Origin: Terrabacter sp. 28
GTDB taxonomy: Bacteria > Actinomycetota > Actinomycetes > Actinomycetales > Dermatophilaceae
Direction: 5' to 3'
Length of the DNA stretch: 64,000 nucleotides
Assembly (NCBI GenBank): GCA_000955875.1
Contig: JYOE01000007.1
Coordinates: forward strand, 329,379 to 393,378
Each line of letters begins with the position of its first letter. The first letter of the stretch is position 1. The notes under the pieces were generated by a model, which worked only from the letters and a program-made list of their open reading frames with translations, searched no databases and was not told where the DNA came from. A program made the translations under genes and the position numbers. Below are positions 50,568-59,685 of this stretch, piece by piece.

Positions 50568-51956
50568 GTGGCCGGTCAGGCGCGACGGGCAGTGCGGGGG
50601 CAGCGACAGGGACGGGTGGTCGTCGTCGGGGCGAGCATCGCCGGGCTGCTGGCTGCGCGGGCGCTGTCGGACCACGTCGAGTCGGTCGTGGTCCTCGAGC
50701 GCGAGCGGTTGCCCGAGTCGGTCGAGCCGCGCGGGAGAGTGCCGCAGGGCCGGCACATCCACCTGCTGCTCTCGGCGGGACTCGACCGGCTCCGCGACTG
50801 GTTCCCCGGCATCGAGGACGAGTGCCTGGGCCGCGGCGCCGTGCACATCGACGGCACCGGTGGTTTCGTGTTCCAGGGCGGCGCCTACCGGGCGCGCGGC
50901 GACTGGGGCCGGCCGGCGATCTCGCAGTCGCGCCCACTGCTCGAGTCGGTCGTGCGTGGCCGCGTTGCGACGCTGCCCAACGTGACCATCGAGGACGGCG
51001 TCACCGTCGAGGGTGTCGCCCTGTCCGGCCGTCGGGTCACCGGGGTTCTCGTCGACGGACAGGAACGACCGGCCGACCTCGTCGTCGACTGCTCCGGACG
51101 CAGCTCCCGCATCGCGCACGACCTCGCGAGCCGGGGCCTGCTCGACCCGCCCGTCACCCGGGTCGACATCGACATCGCCTACACCTCCTTCACGCTGCGC
51201 CGCTCCGCCGGTGACCTCGACGGGCAGTTCGTCTTCTGCAGCGACAACCCCGGCACCTTCCGGTTCGGAGCGGCGGTCCCCATCGAGGGCGAGCGCTGGC
51301 AGGTCACGGTGGGAGGCGTCCACGGCGACGTGCCGCCCCTGTCCTACGACGGCATCGCCGAGTTCGCGGCCACCCTCCCGACCCCGGCGGTCGGCCAGCT
51401 CATCGACCGGTGCGAGCGTGTCTCGGAGGTGACCACCTACCGGTTCCCCTCGAGCCAGCGCAGGCGCTACGAGAAGGTGCGCGATCTGCTCCCGGGCCTC
51501 GTCGTGCTCGGTGACGCGTCGAGCAGCTTCGACCCGATCTACGGGCAGGGGATGTCGTCGTCGGCCCTGCAGGCCGAAACGCTCGGACAGCTGGTCGCGC
51601 GCACGGGCGTGTGGGACGCCGACCTGCCGAGACGATTCCACCGCAGGGCTGCCCGCATCATCGAGGCGCCGTGGCGGATCGCCGTCGGTGGCGACTTCGG
51701 CCATCCGGCCACTCGAGGTCCCAAGCCCCTCGGCACCGACCAGCTGAACGGCTACATCCGGCGCGTGGTCCTTGCGGCGCACGCCTCGCTCCCGGTGGCG
51801 GTCGCGTTCAACGACGTGCTCCAGCTGGCCCGCCCGCCCGCGTCCTTGTTCCACCCTTTCGTGGTCGCGAGGGTCCTCCGTGCGGCGGGTCGGTCACCGG
51901 TGGTGACGGGTGCCCCGGTGCTCCACCCCCGCGTCGGGCCCGTGGTCACCGACTGA
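50568..51956 (+). CDS. FAD-dependent monooxygenase-like oxidoreductase
   Basis: Flavoprotein of 462 residues resembling the p-hydroxybenzoate-hydroxylase/halogenase superfamily. FAD Rossmann motif VVVVGASIAGLLAARAL (residues about 16-32), then VVVLERERLPE, RVPQGRHIHLLLSAGLDRLR (the loop seen in tryptophan-halogenase-like and polyketide monooxygenases), ADLVVDCSGRSS and the GD motif VVLGDASSSFDPIYGQGMSS. No pyrrole or indole gene is near. Substrate unknown. GTG start after TAGCCT plus six bases. Divergent from the cupin gene. Confidence 0.85.
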   Translation: MAGQARRAVRGQRQGRVVVVGASIAGLLAARALSDHVESVVVLERERLPESVEPRGRVPQGRHIHLLLSAGLDRLRDWFPGIEDECLGRGAVHIDGTGGFVFQGGAYRARGDWGRPAISQSRPLLESVVRGRVATLPNVTIEDGVTVEGVALSGRRVTGVLVDGQERPADLVVDCSGRSSRIAHDLASRGLLDPPVTRVDIDIAYTSFTLRRSAGDLDGQFVFCSDNPGTFRFGAAVPIEGERWQVTVGGVHGDVPPLSYDGIAEFAATLPTPAVGQLIDRCERVSEVTTYRFPSSQRRRYEKVRDLLPGLVVLGDASSSFDPIYGQGMSSSALQAETLGQLVARTGVWDADLPRRFHRRAARIIEAPWRIAVGGDFGHPATRGPKPLGTDQLNGYIRRVVLAAHASLPVAVAFNDVLQLARPPASLFHPFVVARVLRAAGRSPVVTGAPVLHPRVGPVVTD

Positions 51957-52033
51957 GCAGGACGGCATACGTCGTCTGGGCCGCCAGGGGGACGGGGCTC
52001 GTCGTGGCGGCGCGTCTTTGGTTGGGTGGACGC

Positions 52034-54358
52034 ATGAGGACCGACCACTTCATCCGATTCGAGCGCGTCGACTCCGTCGAGCGGACCGAGCGCGGCCTGC
52101 TCGCCCGCCTCCACGGCGAGCAGCTGCGCGTCGAGGCCGTGCGCCCCGACGTCGTGCGCCTCCAGCTGAGCCGCGGCGGCGTCTTCGACGAGAAGCCCAC
52201 GTATGCCGTGTGCGTCGACCCCTTCGGCGCCGACGGTGGCGCGGCGGTCGACTGGACCGCTGAGGAGTCGGACGGGTCGTGGCGGCTGACGACCGACGAG
52301 CTCGTGGTGACGCTGTGGCTCGACCCGTTCCGGGTCGACGTGCACCGCACGGACGGCTCCGCCGTCATCGAGTCGGCGCCCGACGCCGAGGGCCGCTACT
52401 GGACCTATGCGACGCTCAACGACGCGTGGACGACGCGGCGCCGGATCGGGCGCGACGACGCGATCTACGGCCTCGGCGAGAAGGGTGGCCGGCACAACCG
52501 CCGCGGCCGCGACTTCACGATGTGGAACACCGACGTGCTCAACGAGCACGCGACGGCCGAGTTCCGGGCCGGGCTCGACGCGGACGACCCGCGGGCCGAC
52601 ATGACGAGCACCGAGTTCGACCCGTACTACGTGACCGTGCCGTTCTTCCACCAGCGCTCGGCCGAGTCGGGCACGGCCGTCGGCTCGTTCGTCGACAACG
52701 GCTACCGCGGCGAGTACGAGTTCAGCCGCGACGACGAGTACCGCATCACCTTCCACGGTGGCCAGTGGACCGAGTACGTCTTCGCCGGACCGTCGATGGC
52801 CTCGATCCTCGAGCGCTACACCTGGCTGACCGGCCGCGCGTCGCTGCCGCCGATCTGGTCGCTCGGCTACCACCACTGCCGCTGGCACGCCTACAAGCAG
52901 CAGGACATCGAGGTCATCGCGAAGCGCTACCGCGACGACGAGTTCCCCTGCGACGCAATCTGGCTCGACATCGACTACATGGACGGCTACCGCGTCTTCA
53001 CCTGGGACTCGGAGCGCTACCCCGACCCGGCGGGCATGCTCAAGGGCCTGGCCAACCAGGGCTATCGGGCCATCACGATCGTCGACCCGGGTGTCAAGCA
53101 CGATCCCGGCTACGAGGTGTACGACGACGGCCTCGAGAAGGACGTCTTCTGCCGCACCGAGGGAGGCGACACGTACGTCGGGCAGGTGTGGCCGGGCAAC
53201 ACCGTCTTCCCCGACTTCGTGACGCCCGAGGCGCGCGCGTGGTGGGGCGACCTCAACGCTCGTCACGTCGAGTCGGGCCTCGCCGGCATCTGGAACGACA
53301 TGAACGAGCCGGCGACGGGCGAGATCCCAGCGGAGGCGATGCTCTTCGACAAGGGCCGGGCCAAGCACGAGCGCTACCACAACCAGTACGCGCTGCTCAT
53401 GGCCATGGGCACCATCGAGGGCCTTCGCGCTGCGCAGCCCGACGCGCGCACGTTCATCCTGTCGCGGGCCGGCTTCGCGGGCATCCAGCGGTACGCCGCG
53501 AACTGGATGGGCGACAACCAGGCCCGCTGGGACCACCTCTGGGTGAGCATGCCGATGGCGTGCGGATTCGGCCTGTCGGGCCAGCCGTTCGTCGGCGCCG
53601 ACATCGGCGGCTTCCAGGGCGACACCAACCCCGAGCTGTTCCTGCGCTGGATGCAGATGGGGGCCCTGACTCCCTTCTGCCGCAACCACTCCGAGACCAA
53701 CAACGTCGACCAGTACCCGTGGTCGTTCGGCGAGGAGATCCACGGGCTGGCCCGCGACGCCGTGCGGCTGCGCTACCGGCTGATCCCCTACATCTACTCG
53801 GCGTTCGTCCGGTCGACGGAGACGGGCGAGCCGGTGCAGCGACCGCTCGTGCTCGACCACCAGCACGATCCCGAGGTCGTCGACCTCGACGACCAGTACC
53901 TCTTCGGCCGCGACCTGCTCGTCGCCCCGGTCACGGAGCAGGGGATGACCTCGCGCACGGTCTACCTGCCCGAGGGCGGCTGGTACGACTGGCACACCGG
54001 CGAGCTGCACGAGGGCGGCCGGCGGATCACCGTCGACACCCCGCGCGAGCGCATCCCGCTCTTCGCCCGGGCGGGCGCGGCGATCCCGATGTGGGCGGAG
54101 GCGCCCGCGTCGACGCACGACCACCACCCCGAGGTCGTCGAGCTGCACGTCTTCGACCCGGTGGCAGACGGCCGCTGGGAGTCGGTGCTCGTCGAGGACG
54201 ACGGGCTCACCGTCGTCGACGGCGAGCCGCAGCGGCTGACGACGACGGTCGTCGTCAGCCGGGCCGGCGGCGACGTGCGGGTCGAGCACGACACCGAGGG
54301 GCCAGGGTATGCCGGCCACGCCCGCACCCGCTTCGACGTCGTGCGCCACTCGGCCTGA
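52034..54358 (+). CDS. GH31 alpha-glucosidase
   Basis: Glycoside hydrolase family 31 enzyme of 774 residues, without a signal peptide. N-domain beta sandwich (LSRGGVFDEKPTYAVCVD, YGLGEKGGRHNRRGRDFTMW), catalytic TIM barrel LPPIWSLGYHHCRWHAYKQQ, catalytic nucleophile D422 in GIWNDMNEPAT, acid/base region NWMGDNQARWDHL, and GADIGGFQGDTNPELFLRWM, then two C-terminal beta domains. It releases alpha-linked glucose (or xylose) from the non-reducing end. The ATG lies six bases after TTGGGT. A triple 14-bp repeat and a hairpin follow the stop. Its role with the mannosidases is inferred from shared carbohydrate theme only. Confidence 0.92.
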   Translation: MRTDHFIRFERVDSVERTERGLLARLHGEQLRVEAVRPDVVRLQLSRGGVFDEKPTYAVCVDPFGADGGAAVDWTAEESDGSWRLTTDELVVTLWLDPFRVDVHRTDGSAVIESAPDAEGRYWTYATLNDAWTTRRRIGRDDAIYGLGEKGGRHNRRGRDFTMWNTDVLNEHATAEFRAGLDADDPRADMTSTEFDPYYVTVPFFHQRSAESGTAVGSFVDNGYRGEYEFSRDDEYRITFHGGQWTEYVFAGPSMASILERYTWLTGRASLPPIWSLGYHHCRWHAYKQQDIEVIAKRYRDDEFPCDAIWLDIDYMDGYRVFTWDSERYPDPAGMLKGLANQGYRAITIVDPGVKHDPGYEVYDDGLEKDVFCRTEGGDTYVGQVWPGNTVFPDFVTPEARAWWGDLNARHVESGLAGIWNDMNEPATGEIPAEAMLFDKGRAKHERYHNQYALLMAMGTIEGLRAAQPDARTFILSRAGFAGIQRYAANWMGDNQARWDHLWVSMPMACGFGLSGQPFVGADIGGFQGDTNPELFLRWMQMGALTPFCRNHSETNNVDQYPWSFGEEIHGLARDAVRLRYRLIPYIYSAFVRSTETGEPVQRPLVLDHQHDPEVVDLDDQYLFGRDLLVAPVTEQGMTSRTVYLPEGGWYDWHTGELHEGGRRITVDTPRERIPLFARAGAAIPMWAEAPASTHDHHPEVVELHVFDPVADGRWESVLVEDDGLTVVDGEPQRLTTTVVVSRAGGDVRVEHDTEGPGYAGHARTRFDVVRHSA

Positions 54359-54366
54359 CGGCATAC

Positions 54367-54408
54367 GGCCTGAGGCGAACGGCCTGAGGCGAACGGCCTG
54401 AGGCGAAC
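54367..54408 (+). repeat. Triple 14-bp tandem repeat after the GH31 stop
   Basis: Three exact copies of GGCCTGAGGCGAAC (54367-54380, 54381-54394, 54395-54408), followed by GGCC. It begins nine bases after the stop codon; the unit's GGCCTGA copies the gene's own end. Confidence 0.8.
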
Positions 54409-54417
54409 GGCCCCGGG

Positions 54418-54446
54418 GGTCTCCCGCTCAGCTCGAGCGGGAGACC
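54418..54446. terminator. Perfect 12-bp hairpin
   Basis: GGTCTCCCGCTC (54418-54429), five-base loop, exact complement (54435-54446). It overlaps the last codons of the repeat-protein gene on the minus strand and should terminate the GH31 transcript. Confidence 0.65.
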
Positions 54447-56908
54447 ATCGTGGTGCCGCCGATGAAGCACGTCGTGAGGTCCAGGCACTCGGCCTTGCTG
54501 TGCCACTCGGGTGGATACGTGCCGTCGTCGGTCCACGACCCGTTGCTGTTCCAGGCGATCGGCCAGTCGTCGTTGCTGTAGCCGTGGCTCGCCAGGCAGT
54601 GGGTCGCGGTGACGCAGCTGAGCGAGCCGAGACGGAACGCGTCGGGGTGGGCCGGCTGGAACGTCCAGGCCGAGCCGTTCCAGCGGCCGACGACTCCCGA
54701 GTCGAGCACGGCCAGGCACGAGGTGGGTGCGCCGCAGGAGAGCAGCAGCGCCTCGTCGTCGGGGATCGTCGTGGGCAGCCGCCGCACCGGGGTCAGGGCG
54801 GTGCCGGAGTACTGCCGGTACGTGCTGTTGGACGACAGCAGCATGCACGGGCCGCCGGGTGCGCAGGACAGCTGGGGTCCGCGACCCCACTGGTCGGTGA
54901 TGGTCGCGATGGGGGCCCACCACCCCACGCCGTTGAACCGGGACAGTCGTCCCTGCTGGTCGATCGCCAGGCACAGGTACGGGCTCGCGCACGCGAGGTC
55001 CACCGCTTCGAGAGGCATGGCCTTCGCCGCGCCCCACGCACCGCCGGACCACACGCGGTAGGACCGGCTGGCCCCCGCGACGGCGATGCAAAAGGTGGTG
55101 CCCGAGCACTCCACGCTTGCCGGCTGGGTGAAGAGCTTGCCGGACCGGGCCCACGACGAGCCGTTCCAGCTCACCAGCCAGCCGTTGTGGTCGAAGAACG
55201 AGCATGCCGTGGTCGTGCGGCAACCGACCCGGCCGACGCCTCCGGTCGTCTCCACCGAGGTGCCGAGGAGCGCCCAGCGGGTGCTCGGGGTCCAGCGGTA
55301 GAAGCGGCCACGGTCGTCCGTCGCGAAGCAGATGCCGGTCGCGCGTGGGCACGAGACCGCCCGCAGCTCGCCGATGCCGGCGCTCAGCCTGGTGCGCTCC
55401 AGCAGGGTGGTGCTGTTCCAGCGGGTGACGTTGCCCTGGTTCTTCGACATGCACAGGGTCGGGGAGCCGCACGAGAGCTGCTGCGCGTAGTCGTCGACGC
55501 CGGTGCTGGTGGGCAGGCTCTGGAACGACCACGTCGTGCCGGTCACGGTGACGCGGATGCGGTCGCCCAAGGCCAGGCAGCTGCTGGCGGAGCACGAGAT
55601 CGTGCTGGGGTTGCCCGCCTGGTAGTCGGCGAAGTAGGCGGTGCTCCAGCCGGCCGAGGTCAGCGTGCCGCGCCAGTTGCTGTAGGTGGCGTTGCCGGTG
55701 GCGACTGCGAAGCACCGAGCCGCCGCCTGGCAGGCGACGTCGTTCCAGGTGACGCCCCGCAGCGGGCCGATGCGGGCTGCGGCCCTCCACGTCGTGCCGG
55801 TGCGCGTCGTGAAGAGGCCGTCGGGGCGGATCGCGATGCAGTAGGTCGTCGTCGGGCAGTCGAGGGAGCTCCACCCGGTGAGAGGGGAGCCGGTCGGACG
55901 CCACGTGCCGCCGCTCAGCTCGATGACGTTGCCGTTGCGCAGTGCCAGGCAGCGTCCGGCCGCGGGGCAGGTCAGCGACCCGATGACCCCTTCGTAGATC
56001 GAGGACGGGTCCTGGGCGGGGCTGAAGGCCTGCACGGGCTTGGACCACGTCGCCCCGGACATCACCTGGAAGGCGCCGGTGTTGTGCACCGACACGCACC
56101 ACGTGCTCGTGGCGCACGCCATCGCCCCGGGCCAGCCGACGAACGGGCTCGCGGTGGTCGCCGTCCACGTGCGGTGGGTCGTGGCCTGGGCGCTGCGCGT
56201 CTGGCTCTTGTGCCCCGACGTGTCCTCGGCGTGCGCGGTGTAGGTGTAGACGAGGCCCGGGACGAGGCCCGTGTCGGTGGCCGTCGTGCCGGCGCCCCGG
56301 TAGACCTCTCGGGACACGTTGTCCGGACCCGTGCGGGTGACGACGACTGAGGCGACGATGGGGTCGGTGGGGGCGTTCCACGTGATCGTGGCGCTCGTGG
56401 CACCGGCCATGTTCGCGGCGAGGCGCGCGACCGGCGGGACCGTGGTGGCGGTGATGATCGACTCCGGGCCCAGGAACCCGCCGGCGCCGTCACCGGCCCA
56501 GATCGTGTAGCGGTACCGGGTGAAGGGCGCGAGGCCGCTGTCGGTCGTCTTGAACAGGGGCCCGTCGTAGACGAGGGCGCCGGTGGTCGGGGTCGGCGTG
56601 CCGGTGCCGTCGTCGCGGCGGATCGTGAAGTTCTTCATCGGGTTGCCGCCGCAGCACCATGTCAGCGCGACGGACGTCCCGCCGGGCTCGGCCGTGAAGG
56701 TGATGACGGACGGGTCGACGGCGGCGGCGTCGGGCGCGCCCACCGCTGCTGGGGGCGCCGCTGCCGGCTGCGCCACCGCTACTGGTCGCGCGGCCGCCGC
56801 GGCGCTGTCGGACGGACCCAGCGCGACGAGCGGCGCGGCCGCGAGGGCGGCGGCGACGGCCGCCGTGACGAAGGACGTGAAGCGGCGATGGGGGTGCTGC
56901 GTGGCCAC
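54428..56908 (-). CDS. Secreted FNIII plus 14x Cys-pair repeat protein, paralogue A
   Basis: Exported protein of 826 residues. Sec signal 1-31 (RRFTSFVTAAVAAALAAAP), Ala/Pro-rich linker, then two fibronectin-III-like domains (about 66-157 and 160-246; the first has a vicinal Cys pair at 85-86 in ALTWCCGGNP). From about 260 to the end there are fourteen repeats, the last partial. Each repeat contains a C-x5-C pair (x4 in repeat 5, x6 in repeat 7), often followed by a hydrophobic strand and a W or G-x-W turn; example pairs are CATSTWC, CPTTTYC, CGSPTLC, CAPGGPC, CVTATHC. Mean repeat length is about 41 residues, so fourteen blades of beta-propeller-like structure, possibly two 7-bladed propellers with a disulfide in each blade, is the simplest reading. 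No sorting signal. GTG start. Function not known. Confidence 0.75.
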   Translation of the reverse strand: MATQHPHRRFTSFVTAAVAAALAAAPLVALGPSDSAAAAARPVAVAQPAAAPPAAVGAPDAAAVDPSVITFTAEPGGTSVALTWCCGGNPMKNFTIRRDDGTGTPTPTTGALVYDGPLFKTTDSGLAPFTRYRYTIWAGDGAGGFLGPESIITATTVPPVARLAANMAGATSATITWNAPTDPIVASVVVTRTGPDNVSREVYRGAGTTATDTGLVPGLVYTYTAHAEDTSGHKSQTRSAQATTHRTWTATTASPFVGWPGAMACATSTWCVSVHNTGAFQVMSGATWSKPVQAFSPAQDPSSIYEGVIGSLTCPAAGRCLALRNGNVIELSGGTWRPTGSPLTGWSSLDCPTTTYCIAIRPDGLFTTRTGTTWRAAARIGPLRGVTWNDVACQAAARCFAVATGNATYSNWRGTLTSAGWSTAYFADYQAGNPSTISCSASSCLALGDRIRVTVTGTTWSFQSLPTSTGVDDYAQQLSCGSPTLCMSKNQGNVTRWNSTTLLERTRLSAGIGELRAVSCPRATGICFATDDRGRFYRWTPSTRWALLGTSVETTGGVGRVGCRTTTACSFFDHNGWLVSWNGSSWARSGKLFTQPASVECSGTTFCIAVAGASRSYRVWSGGAWGAAKAMPLEAVDLACASPYLCLAIDQQGRLSRFNGVGWWAPIATITDQWGRGPQLSCAPGGPCMLLSSNSTYRQYSGTALTPVRRLPTTIPDDEALLLSCGAPTSCLAVLDSGVVGRWNGSAWTFQPAHPDAFRLGSLSCVTATHCLASHGYSNDDWPIAWNSNGSWTDDGTYPPEWHSKAECLDLTTCFIGGTTMVSRSS

Positions 56909-56966
56909 GACTTCCCCTGTCGTATGCGGCCCGGCGCTGTGCCGGACGCCGAGATCGTAGCGCTCG
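56909..56966 (-). promoter_or_regulatory. Duplicated promoter/5' leader of paralogue A
   Basis: Matches the region before paralogue B: conserved -10-like TACGAT (56954-56959), inverted GCCGG/CCGGC segments, GCATACGACAGGGGA and the GTG start 45 bases downstream of the -10. AGGGGA is the probable ribosome-binding site. Confidence 0.6.
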
Positions 56967-57003
56967 GCACCCCCACGAAGGGGACCTACGAGGTCATATC
57001 GGG

Positions 57004-57058
57004 CGTCGGGAACCGAGCACTCGATTGGAACTTCCCGTCGAGTGCTCAGTTCCTGACG
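57004..57058. repeat. Intergenic palindrome (GCACTCGA family)
   Basis: Arms of 21 bases at 57004-57024 and 57038-57058 with two mismatches and a 13-base loop. Core GAGCACTCGA / TCGAGTGCTC as in the other copies. It lies between the two repeat-protein genes. Confidence 0.8.
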
Positions 57059-57089
57059 GCATACGCCATCCGGGCCCGCCGACGCTAGC

Positions 57090-59552
57090 TCAGGTGGAGC
57101 GGGACACCGTCGTGCCGCCGGCGACGAAACAGGTTGCGACCGTGGGGCACTCGGGTGCGTAGGGGACGTAGTCGGGCGAGTAGGTGCCGTCCGGGGCCCC
57201 CGACCAGACGCCGGCGTTCCACGTGACGGGTGCCGAGTCGTTGCTGTAGCCGTGGGTGCCGATGCAGTGGTCAGCCGTCAGGCACGAGAGGGACCCGAGT
57301 CGGTAGGCGCTCCAGTCGGCCGGGTGCGCCGTCCACGTGCTCCCGTTCCACTGTGCCCAGTCGCCCGAGTCGGCGAGCGCCAGGCACGACGATGGCGCGC
57401 CGCACGAGAGGAGTGCGCCCGGGGCAGGGAAGGCCTGCGGGAGTCGCTGGGTCGCTGTCAGGCTCGTGCCGACGTACCGCCGGTAGAGACCGGCGGACGA
57501 GGTGATCATGCACGTCCCGGCCGGCGCGCACGAGACGCGCGGCCCGATGCCCCAGCTGTCGGAGATGGCAGCCACCGGCGCGTACCAGCCGGGGCCGGCG
57601 AAGCGGGAGACGCGCCCCTGCGTGTCGGCGGCCAGGCACAGGGTCGGGCTGGCGCACGAGACGTCGGTCGCCGAGAGCGGCATCGCCTTGAGCGCGCCCC
57701 AGGAGCCGTTGGTCCAGACGCGGTAGGCGCGGCTCGTGCCGTCGACCGCGATGCAGAACGACGGACCGGCGCACTCGACGACGGCAGACTGGGTGAAGAG
57801 CTTGCCGGTGCGCGTCCACGAGGCGCCGTTCGACGAGACCAGCCAGCCGTTCTCGTCGACGAAGAAGCAGGCGGTGGTGGAGAGGCAGCCGACGCGGTTG
57901 ACGCCACCGGTCGTCTGCACTGAGGTTCCCAGCAGCGCCCAGTGCGTCGTCGGACTCCACCGGTAGAAGCGGCCGCGGTCGTCGATGGTGAAGCAGACAC
58001 CGGCGTTGCGCGGGCACGACACCGCGGCGATCCGGCCGATGCCGGCACTGAGCCGGCTGCGCTCGAGCAGGGTAGTCGTCGACCAGCGGGTCACGTTGCC
58101 GCCGCCCCGTGAGACGCACAGGCTGGCCGAGCCGCACGAGATCTCGCTCGACGAGTCCGTGAGGTCCGGTCTCGCGGGCAGCCGCTGCCCCGACCAGCTC
58201 GAGCCGGAGACCGTGAACCGCGTCTCGTCACCGAGCACGAGGCAGGCCGTCGCCGCACACGAGATGGCGTTGACGATGCCGTAGTCGGCGGCGCTGCCGA
58301 GGTAGCCGGTGACCCAGCCCGATGTCGTCAGCGTGGCCCGCCAGTTGCTGTAGGTCGTGTTGCCGGACGCGATCGCGAAGCAGCGCCCGGCCGACTGGCA
58401 CGAGACGCCCTTCCAGACAACTCCCGTCAGCGTGCCGATGCGCTTCAGGGCGCTCCAGGTCGTGCCGTTGCGTGCCGCCCACCAGCCATCGCTGCGGATC
58501 GCGACGCAGTAGGTCGTCGTCGGGCAGGCGAGCGAGCTCCAGGCGGACGGGGGAGCCCCGGTGGACCGCCAGGCACCGCCGACGTACTCGAGGACGAGGC
58601 TGCCGCGGATGGCGAAGCAGCGGCCGGGGGACGGGCAGGTCAGCGACGCGACGAGTGGTGAGTAGATCGGCTGGGGGTTCGCCTTGAAGGCGGCCTTGGG
58701 CGCCGACCACGTCGTGCCGGACATCACCTGGAACGTGCCGGTGTTGTTCACCGACAGGCACCACGTGGACGTCGCGCAGGCCAGCGCACCCGGCCAGCCG
58801 GCATACGGGCTGACGGCCGACGTCGTCCACGTGCGCTCCGTCGTGAGACGTGCAGGCGTGCTCGCCGGTCCCTGACGGCCGGCGGCGTCCGACGCGACCG
58901 CGGTGTACGTGTACTCGACACCGGGCATGACACCCGTGTCGGTGAAGGTCGTCCCCAGGCCGGAGTAGACGACGCGGGTCGTCCCCTGCGGGTCCGCACG
59001 CGTGACGGTGACCGCCGCGACGCCGGGGTCGCGTGGAGAGGCCCAGCTGACCGTCGCCGCAGTGGCGCCCGCCGCCCCGGCGCTGAGGCTCGCGACGCGC
59101 TGGATGCTGGTGGTGACGGTGCCAGACACCGGGTCGAGGTAGCCGCCGGCACCGTCGTCGGCCCAGATCGTGTAGCGGTACGTCGTCCACGGCTCGACGG
59201 TCGTGTCGACCATCCGGAACGCGGTGCCCTCGTAGACGAGGGTGCCCGCGGTCGGGCTCGGGTCGCCCGTCCCGTCGTCCCGGCGGAGCGTGTACGTCCT
59301 CGGTGGCGTGACGCTGCAACACCACGCCAAGGTCACAGACGTCGAGGTGACGGACCCGTTGAGCTCCTTGACCGACGGGCCGGTGGCGGCAGCCGCGCTC
59401 AGGCTCGTGGTGCTGGAGGTGGCGTTGGTCTGTGCCGCGTGGGCGGGTGCCGCGGACGGGCCCAGCCCGATCACGGGCGCGGCGGTCAGGGCGACGGCGA
59501 GCGCGCCCGTGACGAGTGACATCAAGCGGCGATGACGGTGCGGCCTGGCCAC
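57090..59552 (-). CDS. Secreted FNIII plus 14x Cys-pair repeat protein, paralogue B
   Basis: Exported protein of about 820 residues, full-length paralogue of the gene at 54428. Sec signal 1-31 (HRRLMSLVTGALAVALTAAP), then two FNIII-like domains (vicinal Cys at 78-79 in LAWCCSVTPP) and the same fourteen Cys-pair repeats in the same order; repeat 5 again has C-x4-C (CAATAC) and repeat 7 C-x6-C (CPRNAGVC). Individual repeats match paralogue A position by position better than they match each other, so the array formed before the gene was duplicated. Ends GGTTVSRST, like A (GGTTMVSRSS). The GTG at 59552 is chosen because the leader and AGGGGA match paralogue A; an in-frame extension upstream is not conserved. 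Function unknown; a surface adhesin or carbohydrate-binding propeller is a guess. Confidence 0.75.
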   Translation of the reverse strand: MARPHRHRRLMSLVTGALAVALTAAPVIGLGPSAAPAHAAQTNATSSTTSLSAAAATGPSVKELNGSVTSTSVTLAWCCSVTPPRTYTLRRDDGTGDPSPTAGTLVYEGTAFRMVDTTVEPWTTYRYTIWADDGAGGYLDPVSGTVTTSIQRVASLSAGAAGATAATVSWASPRDPGVAAVTVTRADPQGTTRVVYSGLGTTFTDTGVMPGVEYTYTAVASDAAGRQGPASTPARLTTERTWTTSAVSPYAGWPGALACATSTWCLSVNNTGTFQVMSGTTWSAPKAAFKANPQPIYSPLVASLTCPSPGRCFAIRGSLVLEYVGGAWRSTGAPPSAWSSLACPTTTYCVAIRSDGWWAARNGTTWSALKRIGTLTGVVWKGVSCQSAGRCFAIASGNTTYSNWRATLTTSGWVTGYLGSAADYGIVNAISCAATACLVLGDETRFTVSGSSWSGQRLPARPDLTDSSSEISCGSASLCVSRGGGNVTRWSTTTLLERSRLSAGIGRIAAVSCPRNAGVCFTIDDRGRFYRWSPTTHWALLGTSVQTTGGVNRVGCLSTTACFFVDENGWLVSSNGASWTRTGKLFTQSAVVECAGPSFCIAVDGTSRAYRVWTNGSWGALKAMPLSATDVSCASPTLCLAADTQGRVSRFAGPGWYAPVAAISDSWGIGPRVSCAPAGTCMITSSAGLYRRYVGTSLTATQRLPQAFPAPGALLSCGAPSSCLALADSGDWAQWNGSTWTAHPADWSAYRLGSLSCLTADHCIGTHGYSNDSAPVTWNAGVWSGAPDGTYSPDYVPYAPECPTVATCFVAGGTTVSRST

Positions 59553-59609
59553 GACTCCCCTGTCGTATGCGGGCCGGCGCCGTGCCGGCCGCGGCGATCG
59601 TAGCGCTCG
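59553..59609 (-). promoter_or_regulatory. Duplicated promoter/5' leader of paralogue B
   Basis: Same order as in paralogue A: TACGAT at 59597-59602, inverted CCGGC segments, GCATACGACAGGGGA, then GTG 44 bases after the -10. Confidence 0.6.
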
Positions 59610-59685
59610 CCCCACCAGCGTCGGGGGTATATGACGGGCGGCGCTCTCTTGCGGGCGGCGGTCGGTCCGGAGAAGGGTGGCACTC

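Noticed and set aside
51752..54364. 870-codon open frame antisense to the GH31 gene
   Set aside because: Shadow of the GH31 coding strand; no start signal or domain.
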